Shown here: one piece after another, positions 26,609 through 35,289 of the stretch | Layout of the letters: each line of letters starts with the position of its first letter | Position numbering within the stretch: the first letter of the stretch is position 1 | Assembly: GCA_029246705.1 (NCBI GenBank) | Contig: JAQWMQ010000008.1 | Coordinates: 248,001 to 312,000, forward strand | Source of the DNA: Phycisphaerales bacterium | GTDB taxonomy: Bacteria > Planctomycetota > Phycisphaerae > Phycisphaerales > SM1A02 | DNA length: 64,000 nt | Reading direction: 5' to 3' | Notes under the pieces: generated by a model | Told to the model about the DNA's origin: nothing | Databases searched by the model: none | Seen by the model: the letters and a program-made list of their open reading frames with translations, nothing else | Position numbers and translations under genes: made by a program

Positions 26609-27615
26609 GTGCGGCATCGAACCAGGTCGAGACGATCAGCGCGCCTCGTGAAGCCCGCCGCGGTGCACGCGCGGTCATCCAGCTCCTGAGTCCGTTCATC
26701 GGTCTTGCGGTGGTGGTGATCATCTTCTCGATCCTCGCACCGGATTCCTTTCTCACGACTCGGAACATCGAGAAGGTCGCGGTCCAGACGGTGGTGATCG
26801 GGCTGGGCGCGATCGGCATGACCTTCGTGATCATCAGCGGGGGGATCGACCTCTCGATCGGTTCGGTCATCGCGCTCGCCTGCACCGTCACCGGTTGGTC
26901 GCTCGACAAGGGCGCATCAACGCCCGTGGCCATCCTCTGCGGTGCAGGAGCAGGGGTCGCCTGTGGACTGGTCAACGGGCTCGCGGTGACGCTCCTTCGC
27001 ATCGCACCGTTCATCGTCACCCTGGGCATGCTCGGCATCGCGCGGGGTCTTGCCAAGGGCATCAGCGGTCAGCAGCCGATCCGTGTCGATCCTGAAGCCT
27101 CGTCCTGGTTCTCGAGCGACTGGTTGCTGGACCGGGACTGGTTCATCACCGCACCAGCGGTCTGGTTCATGATCGGCATTGCCTTCCTTGGCGGATTCGT
27201 GCTGCGCAACACCGCATTCGGGGTGTACACCGTCGCGATCGGTTCGAACGAGCAGACCGCGCGTCTTTGTGGGGTTCCGGTCCGCACCATGAAGGTCCTC
27301 ATCTACGTGCTCTGTGGTCTCTTCGCAGGGCTCGCCGGTGTCGTTCTCTTCGGTCGACTCGGCCTGGGCGATCCCACCGCAGCCAACGGCATGGAGTTGA
27401 CGATCATCGCTGCCGTGGTGATCGGAGGCGCCAGCCTGACCGGTGGTGAAGGGCGCATCCTCGGAACGATCATCGGGGTCTTCATGCTTGCGCTCCTCGA
27501 GACCGGTTGCAACCTGTACGGCGCCGCCAACTACGTCCAGGAGATCCTGATCGGACTCATCATCGTCATCGCGGTCTCCATCGACAGTTTGCGACATCGC
27601 AGATCGACGAATTGA
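26605..27615 (+). CDS. Sugar ABC transporter permease (RbsC-like)
   Basis: 336-residue membrane protein with 8-10 hydrophobic segments. Conserved family stretches are MTFVIISGGIDLSIGSV, TLGMLGIARGLAKGISG, AIGSNEQTARLCGV and VVIGGASLTGGEGRILGT. The start ATG 26605 overlaps the ATPase stop. Forms the membrane channel of the importer encoded with the 24052 and 25046 genes. Confidence 0.94.
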   Translation: MSAASNQVETISAPREARRGARAVIQLLSPFIGLAVVVIIFSILAPDSFLTTRNIEKVAVQTVVIGLGAIGMTFVIISGGIDLSIGSVIALACTVTGWSLDKGASTPVAILCGAGAGVACGLVNGLAVTLLRIAPFIVTLGMLGIARGLAKGISGQQPIRVDPEASSWFSSDWLLDRDWFITAPAVWFMIGIAFLGGFVLRNTAFGVYTVAIGSNEQTARLCGVPVRTMKVLIYVLCGLFAGLAGVVLFGRLGLGDPTAANGMELTIIAAVVIGGASLTGGEGRILGTIIGVFMLALLETGCNLYGAANYVQEILIGLIIVIAVSIDSLRHRRSTN

Positions 27616-27621
27616 GCGGAC

Positions 27622-28530
27622 ATGAACAGATTCCAGGGACTCATCGCCGCCGCCCACACGCCCATGCACCCCGACGGGTCGATCGCACCCGAAGTCATTC
27701 CCCTGCAGGCGGAACTCCATCGGGAACAGGAGAACGTGGGGGTCTTCGTCTGTGGTTCGACGGGGGAAGGTCACTCGCTCTCTCGGGAGGAACGCATCGC
27801 GATCGCCGATGGTTGGTCTCGTGTGGCGGGTGAAGACCTGCGGTTGATCGTCCATGTCGGCTGCAATGCACTGCCCGATGCGCGTGCCCTTGCCATGCAT
27901 GCCGTCGAGATCGGTGCATGTGCCATCTCGTGCCAGGCACCTTGCTACGAAAAGCCGCGGAACGTCGATGAGTTGGTGGGGTATCTTTCCGCCGTGGCTT
28001 CCGCCGCGCCCGAGACACCTTTCTACTACTACGACATTCCTTCTTTCACGAACGTGCATCTCCCCATCGTCGAAGTCATGCAAAAGGCATCCGATTGCAT
28101 GTCCAACCTGCATGGCGTCAAGTTCACTGTCGTTGACGATTCGTCGCAACGTGAGTGCATCGAGATGCAGGGTGGTCGTTTCGAAGTCCTCCATGGATGT
28201 GACGATCGCCTGGTGGATGGAATACACCTTGGCTGCACTGCAGCCGTGGGTTCCACCTACAACTACGCAGCTCCCGTCTATCGCGGACTCTTTGATCTGA
28301 TGGAAATTGGAGATGAGATCGGGGCGCGTTGCTCGCAGGCGCAAGCCGTCGAAATGATCGATATCCTGCTGAAATACGGTGTTCTGCGGGCAGGAAAGGC
28401 GATCATGGCCATGCAGGGCGTCGACTGTGGCCCACCTCGTTTGCCTGCCAGTGAACTTGATGCCGTTGAATCATCGGACCTGAAATCGAAACTCGCCGAG
28501 CTGGATCTCTTCCCGCGCGCATTTTTCTGA
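27622..28530 (+). CDS. DHDPS/N-acetylneuraminate lyase family aldolase or dehydratase
   Basis: 302 residues, a TIM-barrel Schiff-base enzyme. The substrate carboxylate loop is GSTGEG at 45-50. The catalytic tyrosine is in FYYYDIP (135-137), and Lys167 in LHGVKFT forms the Schiff base with a keto acid. The YYYxIP form is closer to sialate lyase than to dihydrodipicolinate synthase. In an importer operon it probably cleaves or dehydrates a 2-keto-3-deoxy sugar acid. Sialate lyase activity is possible, but no other sialic acid genes are present. Six bases after the permease gene. Confidence 0.85.
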   Translation: MNRFQGLIAAAHTPMHPDGSIAPEVIPLQAELHREQENVGVFVCGSTGEGHSLSREERIAIADGWSRVAGEDLRLIVHVGCNALPDARALAMHAVEIGACAISCQAPCYEKPRNVDELVGYLSAVASAAPETPFYYYDIPSFTNVHLPIVEVMQKASDCMSNLHGVKFTVVDDSSQRECIEMQGGRFEVLHGCDDRLVDGIHLGCTAAVGSTYNYAAPVYRGLFDLMEIGDEIGARCSQAQAVEMIDILLKYGVLRAGKAIMAMQGVDCGPPRLPASELDAVESSDLKSKLAELDLFPRAFF

Positions 28531-28697
28531 TTTCAAAAGTCGTTGTTTCGAGACAGTAGTACGACGTCCGAATTTCGACGTGCAATCGAAAACCAAATCA
28601 TGTGTGATCTGCGAGATCGGATTCCCTGCAGCGGAATGTATGTGCCTCGGGTTGGTGCATTCCCTGCATGGTTCATTCTGATTTCAAGGAGAATTCT

Positions 28698-30242
28698 ATG
28701 ATTCGAACTCTTGTCGCCAGCAGCCTTCTCTGTACGTCTTCGTCGTTCGCTATCGACCTACATGTCAACGCTTCGGCTGGTCCCTACACGACCGTCCAGT
28801 CCGCGATCTCGGCTGCTGCAGCCGGTGACCGCGTGCTCATCCAGGACATCGGGATGGTGACGGACTACGTCGAGGACATCGACTTTCTTGGGAAGGACAT
28901 CATCGTCAGGAGTGACCCGACCAACACCTGGCCGGTCGCGATCGTCGGTACTGGTCTGGGACCCGTCGTGACCATGAACAGTGGCGAGCCGCCATCCGCC
29001 GAGCTTTCCTTCCTGTACATCAAGGGTGGAAATGCCGTGCCCCCGCTCAATGCCGGCGGCGGAATCTACATGGACGGTTCAGCCGGCATGATCAAGAATG
29101 TCCTGATCAATCACTGCACCGGACTCCTTGGTGGCGGCGTCGCCATCATGAACAGCAGCGCACTCCTCTACAACGTGCATATCGTCGACAACAACGGTGC
29201 TGCATCCGGCACCTACGGAGTGGCGGGTGGCGGGTTGTACGTCAACACCTCCAGGGTCACCATGAAGGGTGGCTTCATCGGCCACAATCGAGCACTCATG
29301 GGCGGTGGAATGTTCACCTTCCAGTCGCGTCTCGACCTGATCAACGTCGGTATCGAGGCCAATGAAGGTGAAGAGGGTGCTGGTCTTCATCTTGCCAACT
29401 CAGGTTATCCGGCCCGCATCGATTCCTGCCGTTTCGTCGGCAACCTTGCACTCGCCTCGACCGGGACTCGTCCAAGCGCTGGTGCAGGTGTCTTCGCCTA
29501 CGGATGCTCATCGACATTCAATCGATGTGTCTTCGACAACAACCTCAACCTCAACGGTCCCGGTGGAAACATGGCCTGCAAGGATGCACGCACCGAGCTC
29601 ATCGACAGCACCTTCCTCAACGGGCAGGCATTCGACGGTGGCGGCCTCTTCGTCAAGCGATCCTTCGTTCATGCCGAGCGAACCACCCTTGCCAGCAACT
29701 GGGCAGCCTTCAACGGTGGAGGCGTGTGCCTTGATACACGGTTCTCCATCTTCGTCGCCATCGACTGCGATCTCGAGGCGAACCAGGGACGTCGCGGTGG
29801 AGCGATCTGCGCCAAGAACGAATCGGACTTCTCCCTCAACGCCTGTCGCATCGACCAGAACGTGGCCGAATACGGCGGCGGTATCTTCGCCGCAGGCAAC
29901 CTCGGCAACCGTCTGGCCGTCGATACCCAGATCAACCAGAACGATGCGTTTAGTGATGGTGGCGGACTGGCGGTGTTCGGTGCGGCAATGATCAACTTCC
30001 AGGCTTGCCGTTTCGAGGACAATCGTGCCGGCAACGTCGGCGCCGGCATCCGGGCGCATGCGGCGAACCTCAGTCTGGACACTTCCAACTGCTGCTTCAA
30101 CAACGCCGGTGCCATCGGTGGTGGGCTCTACACCACGGCCTGTTCACCGGTCATCGTGAACTCCGTGGTGAGCAACAACGTGCCCAACGAGGTCACTGGC
30201 GCCTTCACCAACATCGCTTCCACGATCGGGGGTGGTTGCTGA
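28698..30242 (+). CDS. Secreted right-handed beta-helix protein
   Basis: 514 residues with a signal peptide (MIRTLVASSLLCTSSSFA). The body repeats coils of about 20-25 residues with G-G-G turns and Asn ladders, such as NHCTGLLGGGVAIMNSS, GGGLYVNTSR, GHNRALMGGGMFTF and NQNDAFSDGGGLAVFG. This is the pattern of the parallel beta-helix fold of pectate lyases and polymorphic outer-membrane proteins. No catalytic residues can be assigned. ATG 28698 is preceded by AAGGAGA at an ideal distance. Followed by an intrinsic terminator at 30283. Likely a surface or polysaccharide-binding protein. Confidence 0.85.
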   Translation: MIRTLVASSLLCTSSSFAIDLHVNASAGPYTTVQSAISAAAAGDRVLIQDIGMVTDYVEDIDFLGKDIIVRSDPTNTWPVAIVGTGLGPVVTMNSGEPPSAELSFLYIKGGNAVPPLNAGGGIYMDGSAGMIKNVLINHCTGLLGGGVAIMNSSALLYNVHIVDNNGAASGTYGVAGGGLYVNTSRVTMKGGFIGHNRALMGGGMFTFQSRLDLINVGIEANEGEEGAGLHLANSGYPARIDSCRFVGNLALASTGTRPSAGAGVFAYGCSSTFNRCVFDNNLNLNGPGGNMACKDARTELIDSTFLNGQAFDGGGLFVKRSFVHAERTTLASNWAAFNGGGVCLDTRFSIFVAIDCDLEANQGRRGGAICAKNESDFSLNACRIDQNVAEYGGGIFAAGNLGNRLAVDTQINQNDAFSDGGGLAVFGAAMINFQACRFEDNRAGNVGAGIRAHAANLSLDTSNCCFNNAGAIGGGLYTTACSPVIVNSVVSNNVPNEVTGAFTNIASTIGGGC

Positions 30243-30282
30243 CCGCTGAGAACCGACTCATCAGATGCTTTGTTTCCGTCGC

Positions 30283-30318
30283 ATGGCGCGCGTCCGAAGG
30301 GGCGCGCGTCATGTTTTT
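30283..30318 (+). terminator. Intrinsic terminator of the beta-helix gene
   Basis: An 11-base stem (CATGGCGCGCG with CGCGCGTCATG, one G-U pair) around a 9-base loop, followed immediately by TTTTT. It lies 40 bases after the stop codon and before the convergent gpmI. Confidence 0.85.
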
Positions 30319-30347
30319 CATCACGGAACCCGGAACCCCGATTCGCT

Positions 30348-31997
30348 TCAGGTGATCAGCGAGCGGCCACTCATCTCCGCCGGTTTCTCGACCGCAAGCA
30401 GTTCGAGGATCGTGGGCGCGATGTCGGCCAGCCGTCCGTCATCTCGAAGGGTTGATTCCTTCCAGAGCTCACCGACCAGGTGCACTGGGACGTCGAAGTT
30501 CGTGTGTGCGGTATGGGGACAATCGGCCTCGGGGTTCCACATCTGCTCGGCGTTGCCGTGGTCGGCGGTGATCAGCAGGCTGGCTCCCCGCTCGAGTGCC
30601 GCTTCCACCAGCTTTCCGACGCACTCATCGACCACTTCACAGGCTCGGACCGCCGCGTCGAGTGATCCGGTGTGCCCGACCATGTCGCCATTGGCGAAAT
30701 TGACGATGATCAGATCCTCGCAGTCCTCGGCGGCAAGACGATCAAGCACCGCATCCCTGACTCCGAAGGCACTCATCTCGGGTTTCTGGTCGTAGGTGAG
30801 AACGTCCGTTGGACTGTCGAGCATGACCCGACGTTCCTTCTCGAAAGGATGTTCCCGGTAGTCGTTGAAGAAGAACGTGACGTGTGGGAACTTCTCGGTC
30901 TCGGCACATCGCAGCTGGGTCATCCCCGCCCGGGCGATGGTCTCACCGAGGATCATCGGCATCTTCTCCGGCTTCTCGAACGCGACTTTGATGGGCAGAC
31001 CTTCCTCATAGCGGGTCAGCCCGGTGAAGTGCAGGTTCTCCGGGCGGTTGACCCGGTCGAAGCCACCCCGAGGAACCTTCGACCAGGCCTGCTCGTCGAG
31101 AACGAAGGCCTTGGTGAGTTCACGGGGACGGTCGCCACGAAAGTTCATGAACAGCACGGAGTCACCGTCTGTAATCCTGGATCGCCGCGCGGTCTCGAGA
31201 TCTGCACCGATCGCCACCGGCGGCACGAACTCATCGCCATGAAGCGAGGGTTCCTCCGGGTGGGCGTAGTGGTTCCCCAGGGCCTCATCCGCACTGGAAA
31301 TCACCTTGTCGGGTGGTGTGACGAGGCAGTGCCACGCTCTTTCGATGCGATCCCACCGATTGTCGCGGTCCATCGCCCAGTATCGACCCATCACCGATGC
31401 AACCGGCGCATAGCCTTGTTCCGAGAGCGCCTGCTCGAGTCGAGCAACGTAGCCGCGACCTGCAGTGGGTGGCGTATCCCGTCCGTCGGTGATGGCATGA
31501 ACCGCCAGCCGATCGGCAGGGACGCCTCGCCTGCGGGCGAACTCGATCACCGCCATGACGTGGTCGAGGTCGCTGTGCACCTGTCCGTCGGAGATCAGAC
31601 CGAGCAGGTGAACCGTTCCACCGGTTGATTCCACGGACCCGAAGGTTGAATCAAGAGCAGCATTCTCAAAAAACGAACCCTGCTCTATCGATCGACTGAT
31701 CCTCATCAACTCCTGGTCGACGATCCGACCCGCGCCGATGTTCTGGTGACCGACCTCCGAGTTGCCCATGACCGGTCCGTCGGCCCCTTCCGGAAGTCCC
31801 ACGTCCGGGCCACTGGTCCTCAACAGGGTCGTGGGCCACCTGAAAGCGAGATCGTCCGCGACCGGAGTGCGGGCGAGGTGGACTGCGTTGAACGCATCAT
31901 GCTCCGGATGAGGGTTCGATCCCCAGCCATCCCGGATGACCAGAAGGCAGGGCGATCGGTCCGATCGGAGGCTGGATTTGGGTGTTCGGGTGCTCAT
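30348..31997 (-). CDS. gpmI: 2,3-bisphosphoglycerate-independent phosphoglycerate mutase
   Basis: Interconverts 3- and 2-phosphoglycerate in glycolysis. 549 residues, slightly longer than the usual ~510. It has the alkaline-phosphatase-like metal site IRDGWG (Asp23) and the catalytic serine Ser80 in VMGNSEVGHQNIGAGR. Further ligands lie in HAITDGRDTPP, MGRYWAMDRDNRWDR, NFANGDMVGHTG and ITADHGNAEQM. I chose ATG 31997; a longer in-frame start at 32063 adds a non-conserved leader and overlaps the divergent gene's promoter. A TACCAT box lies 18 bases upstream at 32016-32021. Confidence 0.95.
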   Translation of the reverse strand: MSTRTPKSSLRSDRSPCLLVIRDGWGSNPHPEHDAFNAVHLARTPVADDLAFRWPTTLLRTSGPDVGLPEGADGPVMGNSEVGHQNIGAGRIVDQELMRISRSIEQGSFFENAALDSTFGSVESTGGTVHLLGLISDGQVHSDLDHVMAVIEFARRRGVPADRLAVHAITDGRDTPPTAGRGYVARLEQALSEQGYAPVASVMGRYWAMDRDNRWDRIERAWHCLVTPPDKVISSADEALGNHYAHPEEPSLHGDEFVPPVAIGADLETARRSRITDGDSVLFMNFRGDRPRELTKAFVLDEQAWSKVPRGGFDRVNRPENLHFTGLTRYEEGLPIKVAFEKPEKMPMILGETIARAGMTQLRCAETEKFPHVTFFFNDYREHPFEKERRVMLDSPTDVLTYDQKPEMSAFGVRDAVLDRLAAEDCEDLIIVNFANGDMVGHTGSLDAAVRACEVVDECVGKLVEAALERGASLLITADHGNAEQMWNPEADCPHTAHTNFDVPVHLVGELWKESTLRDDGRLADIAPTILELLAVEKPAEMSGRSLIT

Positions 31998-32069
31998 CTG
32001 GTCGGGCTCGGTTGAATGGTATCCTGAATCCGAGGCGGAATCGCCTTGCGAAGATGCCTGCATGAGTCC

Positions 32070-32075
32070 TATTCT
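32070..32075 (+). promoter_or_regulatory. -10-like box of the YggS-type gene
   Basis: TATTCT, 6 bases before ATG 32082, without a Shine-Dalgarno sequence. It supports the 32082 start over the earlier ATG at 32046. Confidence 0.45.
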
Positions 32076-32081
32076 CCTCTC

Positions 32082-32894
32082 ATGACGAGTTCACCAAATC
32101 CCGCAGCGATCGCAGGTTCGGACATGTCACTCCAGGAGCGCTATCTCGCTCTCAAGGAGGAGGTCGCCACCGCGGCCCGGGCCTCCGGGCGGCGTGCCGA
32201 GAAGATCCACGTGGTCCTGGTCTCCAAGTACGGGACACCCGAACAGATCCGGGAGTTGATCGAACTGGGGCACCGACACTTCGGCGAAGGTCGGACCCAG
32301 CAGCTCGAACAACGCTCGGCCATGATCAGGGAGTGGCTCGTCCGCAGGCAGGAGTCGGGTGTTTCCGACGTGGCCATCGATCCCGATGCGATCCGGTGGC
32401 ACATGGTCGGGCACCTTCAGCGCAACAAGGTGAAGAAGACCGTCGAGTACTCGCGATTGATCCATGGCGTCGATTCGCTCCGCCTGGCGGAGGAAGTCCA
32501 GTTGGTCGCCGCGAAGCAGGATCGTCCCGTCGAGCTCCTGCTCCAGGTCAACACATCCGGTGAAAAGCAGAAGCACGGAGTCGCACCGCCCGCGGTTCGC
32601 CACCTCGTCGACCAGATCGACACCATGGTGAACGTGAGTGTCCGCGGGTTGATGTGCATGGCGGAGAACACCCAGGACCAGTCCAAGCTGCGTGGTGCTT
32701 TCGAACGCTGCTACGAGCTCTTCGAGGAGATCCAACGCCTGGGTGGTGGTGGTGAGGACTTCGACATCCTCTCGATGGGCATGAGCAACGACTTCAAGGC
32801 GGCCATCGAATGTGGGTCCAACTGCATCCGGGTCGGCAGTGCGGTCTTCCAGGATGCGGGTCGTGCCTCCGAAGAGGACGCGGCCAGCAAGTAG
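32082..32894 (+). CDS. YggS-family pyridoxal phosphate homeostasis protein
   Basis: 270-residue alanine-racemase-like TIM barrel. The PLP-binding Lys49 is in VVLVSKYGTPEQIRELIELG, followed by the family hallmark HFGEGRTQQL, then WHMVGHLQRNKVKK, LQVNTSGEKQKHG and a C-terminal MGMSNDFKAAIECGSNCIRVG. YggS/PLPBP proteins buffer PLP and affect amino-acid pools and are not known to have catalytic activity. Usually this gene is near cell-division or pyrroline carboxylate reductase genes; here it stands alone, divergent from gpmI. Confidence 0.93.
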   Translation: MTSSPNPAAIAGSDMSLQERYLALKEEVATAARASGRRAEKIHVVLVSKYGTPEQIRELIELGHRHFGEGRTQQLEQRSAMIREWLVRRQESGVSDVAIDPDAIRWHMVGHLQRNKVKKTVEYSRLIHGVDSLRLAEEVQLVAAKQDRPVELLLQVNTSGEKQKHGVAPPAVRHLVDQIDTMVNVSVRGLMCMAENTQDQSKLRGAFERCYELFEEIQRLGGGGEDFDILSMGMSNDFKAAIECGSNCIRVGSAVFQDAGRASEEDAASK

Positions 32895-32914
32895 CGCCCG
32901 CCTGAGAACCCATA

Positions 32915-34129
32915 CTAGAACTCGTACTTGACCCCGCCGAACAGTCGGAGGTCGTTCTCCGTGGAGCCTTCCGGAACGATCGACTGGAACTGGTTCCGCA
33001 CGCCCATGTAGAAGCTCAAGCCCTCTTCCTTCTGCAGCCTGAAGTTCCATTCACCGTTGAATTCAAGCCTGTACTGCTCGATCATCGTGAAGTCCGGCAC
33101 GTAGGACATGACGCCGTTCAGGCTCTGGCGATCGTCGACCTCCCAGCTCCATTCCATGGAGATCAGTGCTTCGGGCAGCGTCTGGGGGATTCCGTACTCG
33201 TAGGTTGCCCCAGCACCGACTCGCATGTTGAGCGAGAGCTCCGGCCGGTCGACCAACTTGTAGCCGGGCCCGATGTAGCCACTTATCCGATGCTCCCAGA
33301 GTTCGAAGGCGTCCCATTGGTAGGTGCCGGTCGCGAAGATGCTCCAATTCGAATCCGGTACGAACCAGTCCTGGGTCGTGTTGAAGAGAAAGTCGTTGTC
33401 GACGATCGTGTCGTTGGAACTGTTGAGGAAATAAGCACCGGACAAGCGGAGGCGAGCGAATTCACTGGTGTGTTCAGCCTGTGCACTCAGCCTCACGTTG
33501 AGTTCGGTGTTGACGTTCTGGACGTAACCGAATGCAGTACCCAGAACGAATGTCCAGTAGTCGTCATTGATCAGCGCATCGACCGAGTCACTGTCAACCG
33601 TTTCCTCCTGGCCGTCATCGCTCTTCGGCTTCCCGGTCTCCGCAGGTGTCCCGGTGGTGGTCATTCCTTGTGTCTGGCTGTTGGGCGGACGGACGCCTGC
33701 TCCGGTCACCACTTCGCCGAACCCGGCTCCGCGTCGTGGTGGTGCCTGTCTCCGGATCGCCACGATTCGATCCCTCGGGATCCTCATCTCGTTGAACACC
33801 GGGTGGAGCAGCACGACCTCGTTTTCGTCCTCCGAGGTGATGGTCCCGCGAATGACGTCGCCGTCGGCAAGCACCACCTCGTCCCCGACCGTTTTCGGGT
33901 CGGATGGAACTGTTTCCAGGTTGATGGAGCTCGGGTCATAGCCCCTGGTCACCAGCAGCTCATGGCTGAGTGCGCTGTTCTCGGCGTTGTTGCCGCCTTC
34001 CACTGAAGTGGCATTTTCAGTGCCGGCCAGGGACACCTGGTGCGCGAGAAGCAGCAAAAAAGCACCGACCAGTCGGTGGTATCCGTTCCATCGTGTCCAT
34101 CGTGGTTTGGAAGCAGCGCTGTACTTCAC
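32915..34129 (-). CDS. DUF481 outer-membrane beta-barrel protein with N-terminal extension
   Basis: 404 residues. A signal peptide (to about LAHQVSLAG) is followed by a small domain resembling an SH3/LSM-like beta segment (VVLADGDVIRGTITSEDENEVVLLHP). A disordered Thr/Pro linker comes next, then a C-terminal DUF481-type barrel (about residues 195-404) with alternating strands, ending in Phe as outer-membrane proteins do. Role unknown; DUF481 proteins are often salt- or stress-induced. Divergent from the membrane protein at 34291. Confidence 0.82.
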   Translation of the reverse strand: MKYSAASKPRWTRWNGYHRLVGAFLLLLAHQVSLAGTENATSVEGGNNAENSALSHELLVTRGYDPSSINLETVPSDPKTVGDEVVLADGDVIRGTITSEDENEVVLLHPVFNEMRIPRDRIVAIRRQAPPRRGAGFGEVVTGAGVRPPNSQTQGMTTTGTPAETGKPKSDDGQEETVDSDSVDALINDDYWTFVLGTAFGYVQNVNTELNVRLSAQAEHTSEFARLRLSGAYFLNSSNDTIVDNDFLFNTTQDWFVPDSNWSIFATGTYQWDAFELWEHRISGYIGPGYKLVDRPELSLNMRVGAGATYEYGIPQTLPEALISMEWSWEVDDRQSLNGVMSYVPDFTMIEQYRLEFNGEWNFRLQKEEGLSFYMGVRNQFQSIVPEGSTENDLRLFGGVKYEF

Positions 34130-34204
34130 GATTTAAGGTCCGAAAGAGGCGATCAGGCGGGTTCGGCGTCGATCCCCATTGCCGGTTTGCCTGTCGGGAG
34201 CGAT

Positions 34205-34223
34205 GATCCCTGTGTGCGGGATC
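34205..34223. other. Inverted repeat GATCCC...GGGATC
   Basis: A 6-base stem around TGTGTGC in the divergent region between the DUF481 gene and the 34291 gene. It lies 7 bases from a second, longer inverted repeat. Confidence 0.6.
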
Positions 34224-34230
34224 AGCCCAG

Positions 34231-34253
34231 ACCGGAAACAACGTGTTTCCGGT
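34231..34253. promoter_or_regulatory. Perfect 10-base inverted repeat, candidate operator or RNA hairpin
   Basis: ACCGGAAACA then ACG then TGTTTCCGGT. It lies 37 bases upstream of ATG 34291 in a divergent intergenic region. Perfect symmetry with a 3-base centre is typical of dimeric repressor sites, but it could equally form a hairpin in the leader mRNA. Confidence 0.55.
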
Positions 34254-34290
34254 GAACCCCTCGACAGACTTCCAGCACTTGGAGCGTCGC

Positions 34291-35271
34291 ATGCAGGAAC
34301 ATGAGCAACAATCCGGCTCACATGACATCGACCACTCCACCGATTCCTCTCCAGACTCAAAGCCAGCTTCCGAGGGGACTTCTATTCCTTCCCCTGAGGC
34401 TGGCTCGAAGCAGGATGACGGTGGAACCGTGAGCGCCTCGCCGAAGATGCAGGACACCAGGCAGTCGCACGGGAAGGCCACCGCCGGTGGCGACCGTCGT
34501 CCCCTGGCCAAGCCGGGCGAGTTCCTGCTTCCGTTGATCCTCTCGGGCGTCATCGCCACGATCATGATCGTGGCCTTCGTCTCCGGCTTTGATTCGATCT
34601 TCCCCTCGGACCCGGTTCCGGCAACGACGCCGGCAACGACGCCCGACTCGACCGTACCCACGACTCCGGCCTCCAGCGACGCACCGGCAGCCGAGAGCGA
34701 GACCGCTCCAAAGGCGTCGACTCCCGCGGATACGGATGCTGCTCCGGCTGATCCTGTCGATGGGGCCACCAAGGGCTCCGAATCATCCGAGAAGAAGACA
34801 TCCGGCAATCACGCGGCCCTGTCCTCGCCCTTCCTGGCCTCCCTGGTCCGGGTCGCATCGGTCGAAACGCCTCCGGTCGCCTCTTCCTCGGAGCGACTTG
34901 GTCCCTTCGGGCGGCTCATGGTCTTCATCAAGTTCGTCGTCCTGATCCTGCTTGGGGTGGCCTGTGGCCTGGTTGCACTGGGCGGGCTCGCCCTTGCCCT
35001 GGATCGGCCGGTTGGAAGCCTCGCCACGGCGGCCTCCCGCATGTTCCTGGCGGGGTGGTTGACCACGCTGGCCCTGCTGATCCCCGCACCCTACACCTGG
35101 ATGCTGGACCCCCTGCACTACATCGTTGCGGCACTGATCTTCTGGATGTCGATGAAGTTCTTCTTCCGATTGAGCTTCCAACAGGCAGCCACCCTGCTGG
35201 GCGGCACGATGTGCCTGCTCGCAATTACCGCGCTTGGATCCTGGGTGGTCCTGTGGGCTGCCTGGGGCTAG
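34291..35271 (+). CDS. Multi-pass membrane protein of unknown function
   Basis: 326 residues. The cytoplasmic N-terminus (about 75 residues) is polar and rich in Ser, Asp and Glu. One helix lies near 85-105, then a long Thr/Pro/Ala linker including duplicated TTPATTP-like sequence. Four hydrophobic helices fill residues 210-326, with many small residues and a final WVVLWAAWG. The C-terminal half resembles membrane modules without a named family. ATG 34291 follows GGAG at the right spacing; a GTG at 34243 is the only longer alternative. Probably monocistronic. Confidence 0.75.
   Translation: MQEHEQQSGSHDIDHSTDSSPDSKPASEGTSIPSPEAGSKQDDGGTVSASPKMQDTRQSHGKATAGGDRRPLAKPGEFLLPLILSGVIATIMIVAFVSGFDSIFPSDPVPATTPATTPDSTVPTTPASSDAPAAESETAPKASTPADTDAAPADPVDGATKGSESSEKKTSGNHAALSSPFLASLVRVASVETPPVASSSERLGPFGRLMVFIKFVVLILLGVACGLVALGGLALALDRPVGSLATAASRMFLAGWLTTLALLIPAPYTWMLDPLHYIVAALIFWMSMKFFFRLSFQQAATLLGGTMCLLAITALGSWVVLWAAWG
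34618..34641 (+). repeat. Two tandem 12-base repeats in the linker of the 34291 gene
   Basis: CCGGCAACGACG twice. In frame it duplicates four residues of the Thr/Pro linker, a sign of recent slippage expansion. Confidence 0.8.
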
Positions 35272-35289
35272 AACGCGGGTGGACGCGCT

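Noticed and set aside
27622-28530. Calling the lyase a true N-acetylneuraminate lyase
   Set aside because: The active-site motif resembles sialate lyase, but no sialate-specific transporter, kinase or epimerase is present, so the substrate is left open.
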